Shown here piece after piece: positions 5,706 through 9,093 of a DNA stretch of 9,093 bases. The notes below the pieces were generated by a model, which searched no databases, had not been told where the DNA came from, and saw only the letters and a list, made by a program, of their open reading frames with translations. This DNA is from JBGPIK01 sp041484845. Its GTDB lineage: Bacteria > Desulfobacterota > Binatia > UBA9968. The stretch is taken from the NCBI GenBank assembly GCA_041484845.1, contig JBGPIK010000281.1, positions 1 through 9,093 on the forward strand, in the 5' to 3' direction. Position 1 is the first letter of the stretch. Every line of letters starts with the position of its first letter. The translations under genes and the position numbers were made by a program.

Positions 5706-6038
5706 TTATGCCGTACGCAGTCGTCGTTCAGCCGGCACGAAACGGATCTCAACACGGCGGTTCAGGGCTGCAGCGATGCGGTTCAGCATCGCCAGGGAAT
5801 GGCCCTCGTATTCCGCGTCTTCAAGACGACAAATGACTGATGCGGTAGTGCCGACTAGCCGGGCCAGCTGGCGTTGGCTGAGGCCGGCTTCGGTACGCAG
5901 CGCGGTTATCTTGCGTGCTACATGATCATTAGCCCGCGCGCTCTCCAGAGCGGCGAGCCGTTCCGGTTTGCCGGCGTAATAGCGGCGATGAAGGATTTCT
6001 ACGGCATCCGTGGTTTGTCTTTTTTTAGCTTTTGCCAT
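5706..6038 (-). CDS. higA: HigA-type antitoxin, XRE-family helix-turn-helix
   Basis: A 110-residue protein with a Cro/C1-type HTH at about 41-96: RKITALRTEAGLSQRQLARL is helices 1-2 and GTTASVICRLEDAEYEGHSL the recognition helix region, followed by MLNRIAAALNRRVEIRFVP. It should bind and neutralise the HigB toxin encoded just upstream and repress the operon with it. I chose ATG 6038, eight bases after the GGAG formed by the last codons of higB; GTG 6047 and ATG 6044 are also in frame but sit at or only two bases past that site. The gap to higB is five bases, so translation is probably coupled. The toxin-first order is the mark of HigBA against other TA types. The gene looks intact. Confidence 0.9.
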   Translation of the reverse strand: MAKAKKRQTTDAVEILHRRYYAGKPERLAALESARANDHVARKITALRTEAGLSQRQLARLVGTTASVICRLEDAEYEGHSLAMLNRIAAALNRRVEIRFVPAERRLRTA

Positions 6039-6043
6039 GATCA

Positions 6044-6409
6044 TCACTCCTTATACGTATGCCGTTTGGGGTCAAGTTCGAACTTTCGTTTTCTCCGGAT
6101 TGCTTCCTCGATGTCGCGCGGCGGCACTTCGCGTTCCTTTACCAGCCCGTGAGCCAAGACGGCGGCAATCCGTCCGTGAAAGAAGTAAAGCATCCGATAG
6201 TTCGTGCCTCCAAGTCCGACACGTAGCTCATAGATGCCGTTACGCAAAAAATCAGCCTCCGGCCGGCGAAGCTCGTGCCCCAGATCACGTAGACGCTCAA
6301 TACGTATCCGGCACTTGTCTTGCGCTTTAGCAGGCAGCCGGTCCAGCCAATCGAGCACCGGCACGGTCTCGGTGTCTTCCCGGTAGAAGACGACTGTTGT
6401 TTTCGGCAT
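6044..6409 (-). CDS. higB: HigB-type toxin, RelE-like phage Gp49 family
   Basis: A 121-residue protein of the HigB/Gp49-like branch of the RelE superfamily, ribosome-dependent mRNA interferases. It opens MPKTTVVFYREDTETVPVLD and contains KAQDKCRIRIERL, RRPEADFLRNGIYELRV (47-64), then YRMLYFFHGR (71-80), the central sheet of the fold, and HGLVKEREVPPRDIEEA near the end, closing with RHTYKE. All these segments are typical and in frame, so it appears functional. ATG 6409 fits the usual family start; ATG 6433 lies inside the upstream palindrome and would add eight atypical residues. No good Shine-Dalgarno is seen at 6409. It is followed directly by higA. Confidence 0.92.
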   Translation of the reverse strand: MPKTTVVFYREDTETVPVLDWLDRLPAKAQDKCRIRIERLRDLGHELRRPEADFLRNGIYELRVGLGGTNYRMLYFFHGRIAAVLAHGLVKEREVPPRDIEEAIRRKRKFELDPKRHTYKE

Positions 6410-6425
6410 GACGACTAATGGCCAT

Positions 6426-6443
6426 GTTCGCATTATTGCGAAC
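6426..6443. promoter_or_regulatory. Candidate HigA operator palindrome
   Basis: GTTCGCA-ttat-TGCGAAC is a perfect inverted repeat with 7-bp arms, 17 bases upstream of the higB ATG. Its place and symmetry suit binding by the HTH antitoxin dimer for autoregulation. It lies at the very edge of repeat B. No convincing -35/-10 pair was found around it. Confidence 0.5.
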
Positions 6444-6445
6444 GA

Positions 6446-6507
6446 TGGTCAAGATCATTCGGGTTATGGTATCCCGTCATCGACGCATTAACGAATTGAA
6501 ACGCGTT
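6446..6507 (+). repeat. Dispersed repeat B, copy 2
   Basis: Same element as 4070-4131, five differences over 62 bases. Here it lies upstream of the higBA operon (which reads away on the minus strand) and is not joined to repeat A. It passes into TTGAAC-type hexamers (6506-6521), also seen in other spacers. Confidence 0.8.
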
Positions 6508-6700
6508 GAACGACTTGGAACTCATAAAAACTCATATTTTGTCAGAGTGAGGTTAGCTTTCGTTGCACGCAACCGAAGCAGCCCGGTGACGGACCGCGGC
6601 AATTGAAGTGCCACTGGTTTCGACAGAATTCCGGCGCGTTTGAACTTGTTTCATTCTTGCGATTCTTTTTAGTGCACCGGTTTTCCATTATGGCGAAACG
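6508..6700. other. Spacer between divergent higBA and the thioesterase gene
   Basis: No supported coding frame or RNA gene is seen. A single TTGAAC at about 6641 could be a -35-like element for the thioesterase gene, but no matching -10 is convincing. Confidence 0.35.
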
Positions 6701-7600
6701 ATGAAAAGAGTCCGAGCAACCGCTGTGGCCCGTGCCTTTGCCTACCGTTTTCGTGCGCGCCACGACGAGTTGGATTCCTTCGGACATCTGAACAACGCGG
6801 TATGTGTAAAATACATGCAGGAAGCCGCTATTCAAGCGTCGAGCGATGCCGGCTATTCCCTTCAGTGGTACGACGAACACGCCGTTAGCTGGGTAATCCG
6901 CCGCTTGGAAGTCCGTTATTATCTTCAGGTGCGTTACGGCGATGACGTCCAGGTGCGCACCTGGTTGTCGGAGTGCGGGCAGTGCACCGCTGTGCGTGAA
7001 TACGACGTGACACGCGAGACGGATGGGGCGCGCGTCGCCCGCGGCCGGGCGCTGTGGGTCTATATCGACGCGCGGACGCAGCGCCCGTTGCGTCTGCCTG
7101 CGGAAATCAAGATTGCGCTTGCGCCGTGCGGTGACAAGGAGGATCTGGGCATCCGCGCTTATAAATCGCGCGCTATCGAGAACGCCCACCGTTATCGCTT
7201 GAGGCGCCGTGTGCAGAGTTACGAGCTTGATCCTAAGGGACGAGTGCATCACGCCGTGTTTCTCAACTGGACCGAGCAGGCGTATTCCAATGCCATCCGA
7301 ATCGCCGGCCACCCGCTCGAACAGTTACGCTTGGGAGATTGGGTGGTTTTCCTGGGCGGTCACGATGTCGAGTATTTCGGCGCGGCTCGTGACAATGATG
7401 AAATCGAAATCATGAGTTGGATCTGCGAGGTCGGCAAAGTGCGCGCCGCTTGGACCCATGAGATATATCAAGCGGAGACAATGAGACTGCTGGCGCGCGA
7501 TTATTCTCTGGGTGTTTTTGTCAATCGACAGGGAAGACCGATCGCTGCTCCGTCGTCAGTCGTCGATGACATCTTGCGTGGTCCCGCGAACAGAGGCTAG
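6701..7600 (+). CDS. Double-hotdog acyl-CoA thioesterase-like protein (4HBT family)
   Basis: A 299-residue protein with two hotdog domains in tandem. Domain one (about 14-135) has the 4HBT active-site pattern DELDSFGHLNNAVCVKYMQE, with Asp25, His29 and the Asn pair 31-32, then RRLEVRYYLQVRYGDDVQVR and RGRALWVYIDARTQRPLRLP. Domain two (about 165-290) repeats the layout (YELDPKGRVHHAVFLNWTEQ, then WVVFLGGHDVEYFGAARDND) but has His-His where Asn-Asn is usual, so its site may be inactive or structural. The family hydrolyses thioesters of CoA or acyl carrier protein in the cytoplasm; the substrate cannot be named. ATG 6701 has no clear ribosome site; an ATG at 6690 is out of frame and stops at once. 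It stands alone, has uniform coding character, and is the one ordinary metabolic gene here. Confidence 0.85.
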   Translation: MKRVRATAVARAFAYRFRARHDELDSFGHLNNAVCVKYMQEAAIQASSDAGYSLQWYDEHAVSWVIRRLEVRYYLQVRYGDDVQVRTWLSECGQCTAVREYDVTRETDGARVARGRALWVYIDARTQRPLRLPAEIKIALAPCGDKEDLGIRAYKSRAIENAHRYRLRRRVQSYELDPKGRVHHAVFLNWTEQAYSNAIRIAGHPLEQLRLGDWVVFLGGHDVEYFGAARDNDEIEIMSWICEVGKVRAAWTHEIYQAETMRLLARDYSLGVFVNRQGRPIAAPSSVVDDILRGPANRG

Positions 7601-7642
7601 AGCGGAAATGCGAGCGACTATTTTTCGCGTAGGTGCGTTGCA

Positions 7643-7686
7643 CAAACAAAGAGGCCAACTTCACGACAATCGCGTGAGCTGGCCTC
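7643..7686 (-). terminator. Intrinsic terminator on the minus strand
   Basis: GAGGCCA (7651-7657) pairs with TGGCCTC (7680-7686), with an inner 5-bp stem TCACG/CGTGA, and on the minus strand is followed by TTTGTTTG. It would end transcripts of the minus-strand gene at 7815-8267. The plus-strand side lacks a T-run, although the hairpin also lies 50 bases past the thioesterase stop. Confidence 0.65.
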
Positions 7687-7757
7687 CCGCTCGTAAAAGC
7701 GCGGCACCAGGGTTTCCTTTCTAGCCAATTTGGAACGGGGCAAAGGTGTAAGACCCC

Positions 7758-7893
7758 ATTCTAGCCCCACAGTGATCAGCAAGCCTGAGCACGTTTTGAT
7801 CCCCATGCCGGCTTTTATGTCCACAGGAACTCTCGGATATTTATGAGACGGTGAAGGTTTCGCTGATCCTCATTTCGCCGTTGCTGTTCTAGG
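7758..7893 (+). repeat. Dispersed repeat A, copy 2
   Basis: Second copy of the 136-bp element at 3931-4066. Its right half is the last ~26 codons of the minus-strand gene at 7815; its left half is that gene's 3' flank. Being attached to a full-length gene, this copy may be the parent and copy 1 the derived fragment. Confidence 0.85.
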
Positions 7894-8267
7894 CGCGCAT
7901 GCTGCTTGAGCGCCTGATAGTACGCTGCGTACTTCTTTTTGTCGGGCGTCACTAGACGGTGGAACTTCGTCCCGGCGATCTTCTCAAAACGCAATGGCGG
8001 CTGTGCAATCTTCTTAGTATCCAAGGGAGAGCGTCTGGCCGGCCGTTTCTTTTTCCACCACTGGTAAAGATCGCGGATCTCTTTCCAGGCCCGGCGATGG
8101 ACGGCGTTGTGGCTCCAATCAATGTGCCTGTCAGGAGATTCTTGCTCCACGAAATCGGCCAGTAATTGGAAGACCGCATGGAGCATAACCTCGTCCTTGT
8201 CGTGCCAACCAGGCCTGAGCGTACGGATAGTTATCCGAATGCTCTTACGTTTCTTGTTTTGTGTCAT
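7815..8267 (-). CDS. Phage-like hypothetical protein, Trp- and Arg/Lys-rich
   Basis: A 150-residue, strongly basic soluble protein without signal or membrane segment. The middle part, GWHDKDEVMLHAVFQLLADF, VEQESPDRHIDW and RAWKEIRDLYQWWKKKRPAR, resembles a small uncharacterised protein common in tailed-phage genomes (pattern 'WHD...LYxWWxxxRPxR'), from memory. The C-terminal 50 residues are charged and probably helical (QALKQHARLEQQRRNEDQ) and end in the peptide shared with repeat A. ATG 8267 lacks a clear Shine-Dalgarno. A minus-strand terminator follows at 7643-7686. Function is unknown. With the terminase scrap at 1277 it suggests old prophage material. Confidence 0.6.
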   Translation of the reverse strand: MTQNKKRKSIRITIRTLRPGWHDKDEVMLHAVFQLLADFVEQESPDRHIDWSHNAVHRRAWKEIRDLYQWWKKKRPARRSPLDTKKIAQPPLRFEKIAGTKFHRLVTPDKKKYAAYYQALKQHARLEQQRRNEDQRNLHRLINIREFLWT

Positions 8268-8453
8268 GTTTCTAAATGGACCGCTGCATCGCGGCGCACT
8301 TGCCGTGGTTGATTATCTGCCTGTGATCGGGCCGGGAGAGCTTTCGCTGATTGCTAAACCTGAGAGAGGACGCTGATAGCCGTTGGCATTGGGTCCTGAC
8401 ATATTCATCGTTGCAATCGTTGTTACTGCGATCGAATATCTATTTCGTTACGC
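8268..8453. other. Spacer, no gene recognised
   Basis: A plus-strand frame passes through 8290-8376 (ending ...LSLIAKPERGR), but it runs through the antisense of the phage-like gene and has no own start. No terminator for the mazF-type gene is evident. Confidence 0.3.
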
Positions 8454-8765
8454 CTAAAATCCCAAGGCGAATACTAGACTTGATCGTACTTGTTCCATCT
8501 TGACGGTACTCAACGTCGTGATCAACGAGCCGATCTTGCCCTTGGAAACGGTTTGAACGTGGTCAAGATTGACCGCGCAGTCTCTGGGCATTCCGTCTGC
8601 GTTTGTGAGCAAGACCTCGGACGGGATATCGCGAATGGTTGACGTGATAGGTGCGACCGTTACTTCGCCGAGGAACTCCAGCGTGGAATCTCGCGTCAGA
8701 ATCAGAACCGGTCGTTTCTTATCGGGGCGCGAGAATACATACCAGCGAACCTCGCCTCTCTTCAT
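8454..8765 (-). CDS. mazF: MazF/PemK-family toxin
   Basis: A 103-residue endoribonuclease toxin that would cut mRNA at short sequences and arrest growth. Motifs in order: MKRGEVRWYVFSRPDKKRPV (the family opening, with the catalytic Arg near position 18), LILTRDSTLEFLGEVTVAPI, then TSTIRDIPSEVLL with the active-site Thr region (41-43), and CAVNLDHVQTVSKGKIGSL. All are in frame and the length is typical. The ATG at 8765 overlaps the antitoxin stop by one base (TGATG), implying translational coupling; a TTG one codon earlier is not needed. It is intact and paired with the antitoxin upstream. Confidence 0.93.
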   Translation of the reverse strand: MKRGEVRWYVFSRPDKKRPVLILTRDSTLEFLGEVTVAPITSTIRDIPSEVLLTNADGMPRDCAVNLDHVQTVSKGKIGSLITTLSTVKMEQVRSSLVFALGF

Positions 8766-8992
8766 CAATCACCCCAAACTTGTTCCGATTCCCAATCGAA
8801 CTCGCCACGCTTAACCGGCTTGCGCTTGTAGCCTTCGCGATGTCTGGATTCCAACTCCTTTACTCGAACGACTTTAAGGGCAGATCGCAAGGCTTCGCGT
8901 GTAAAAGCGGAGCGAGTAGTTCCGAGCTTTTTCGCGGCGCTGTCCACTGCCTTGACTAAGTGTTCGTCTAAGGTCATTTGCACTGTTTTCAT
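8765..8992 (-). CDS. mazE: Ribbon-helix-helix antitoxin of the MazF-type toxin
   Basis: A 75-residue protein. The N-terminal half (MKTVQMTLDEHLVKAVDSAA, KKLGTTRSAFTREALRSAL) is a ribbon-helix-helix DNA-binding domain: strand VQMTL, then two helices. The C-terminal tail from about 46 is charged and ends FDWESEQVW, the type of acidic, Trp-containing peptide that lies across the MazF dimer. The mazE name is used for the role: the DNA-binding fold is RHH/CopG rather than the AbrB-like fold of E. coli MazE. Start ATG 8992 has only a weak G-run upstream. It lies first in the operon, under a promoter covered by a palindrome. Confidence 0.88.
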   Translation of the reverse strand: MKTVQMTLDEHLVKAVDSAAKKLGTTRSAFTREALRSALKVVRVKELESRHREGYKRKPVKRGEFDWESEQVWGD

Positions 8993-9009
8993 CAGGGGCC
9001 CCCGATTCG

Positions 9010-9027
9010 TAGCTATCAGTATAGCTA
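9010..9027. promoter_or_regulatory. Candidate operator of the RHH/MazF operon
   Basis: TAGCTAT-cagt-ATAGCTA is a perfect inverted repeat with 7-bp arms. It covers the predicted start of transcription and touches the -10 box, where an RHH antitoxin or its complex with toxin could block initiation. Related CTATAG/CCTATA pieces continue to about 9040. Confidence 0.55.
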
Positions 9028-9056
9028 TAGTAGCCTATATCGGCGTATTCGCTCAA
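9027..9056 (-). promoter_or_regulatory. Candidate sigma70 promoter of the RHH/MazF operon
   Basis: On the minus strand TTGAGC (9056-9051) and TACTAT (9032-9027) are 18 bases apart; each matches consensus at four of six positions. Initiation would be near 9020, giving a leader of about 28 bases. The 10-bp palindrome CCGCTAGCGG lies just upstream at 9057-9066. Confidence 0.45.
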
Positions 9057-9093
9057 CCGCTAGCGGAAATCAAAGCGGTCTTTTCCTGACAGC

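Noticed and set aside
6542..7312. Minus-strand ORF of 256 codons
   Set aside because: Antisense to the thioesterase-like gene, whose motifs are unmistakable; no recognisable domain on this strand.
7618..7824. Minus-strand ORF of 68 codons after the phage-like gene
   Set aside because: It is made of repeat A flank plus the terminator hairpin; the matching frame in copy 1 stops after about 25 codons.
8107..8376. Plus-strand ORF ending ...IAKPERGR
   Set aside because: Mostly antisense to the phage-like gene, Ser/Leu-rich, no start support.
1..9093. tRNA, rRNA or IS transposase genes
   Set aside because: No cloverleaf, rRNA stretch or transposase motif was recognised on either strand.

Overview
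This is an accessory, gene-poor stretch of a bacterial chromosome. It is built of small toxin-antitoxin (TA) modules, one defence-type gene, phage leftovers and dispersed repeats, with two ordinary metabolic or transport genes among them. Three weak hints point to an uncultivated Gram-negative soil or groundwater bacterium of deltaproteobacterial, NC10 or Rokubacteria type: a solitary NMT1/THI5-like periplasmic binding protein, many TA modules, and TTGAAC-rich spacers. The taxonomy is inference; no marker gene is present.

Layout. 2-307 is the 3' end of a zinc-ribbon protein cut by the window edge. 522-1081 is a Phd/YefM antitoxin followed by a RelE/ParE-type toxin broken by a one-base frameshift. 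1277-1600 is a C-terminal scrap of a phage terminase large subunit. On the minus strand, 1684-2869 is a SIR2-like (NAD-binding, defence-type) gene broken by a frameshift, and 2972-3406 is an intact GIY-YIG nuclease-domain gene. The nuclease gene is bracketed by a 13-bp inverted repeat and followed by a perfect 24-bp palindrome. 3473-4131 holds a possible gene fragment and two repeat elements, A and B. 4150-5214 encodes an ABC-type substrate-binding protein followed by a convincing terminator. 5368-5597 is a short VapB-like antitoxin with only the first ~16 codons of its VapC toxin. 5706-6409 (minus) is an intact HigB-HigA pair with a palindromic operator candidate and the second copy of repeat B upstream. 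6701-7600 is a double-hotdog acyl-CoA thioesterase-like protein. 7815-8267 (minus) is a phage-like hypothetical protein whose 3' end lies in the second copy of repeat A. 8454-8992 (minus) is an intact RHH-antitoxin/MazF-toxin operon with a palindrome over its promoter.

How it fits together. Of four TA loci, two are intact (HigBA, MazEF type). The other two keep the antitoxin but have lost the toxin, as expected when toxins decay first. SIR2, GIY-YIG, terminase debris and TA modules together look like an eroding defence/mobile island. Repeats A (136 bp) and B (62 bp) are each present twice at about 92% identity by hand count. They abut in one place and are separate in the other, so the spacers appear to be a mosaic of dispersed elements. 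I found no clearly new multi-gene system. The most unusual items are the inverted-repeat-bounded GIY-YIG gene, which resembles an integron cassette or small mobile unit, and the A/B repeat families.
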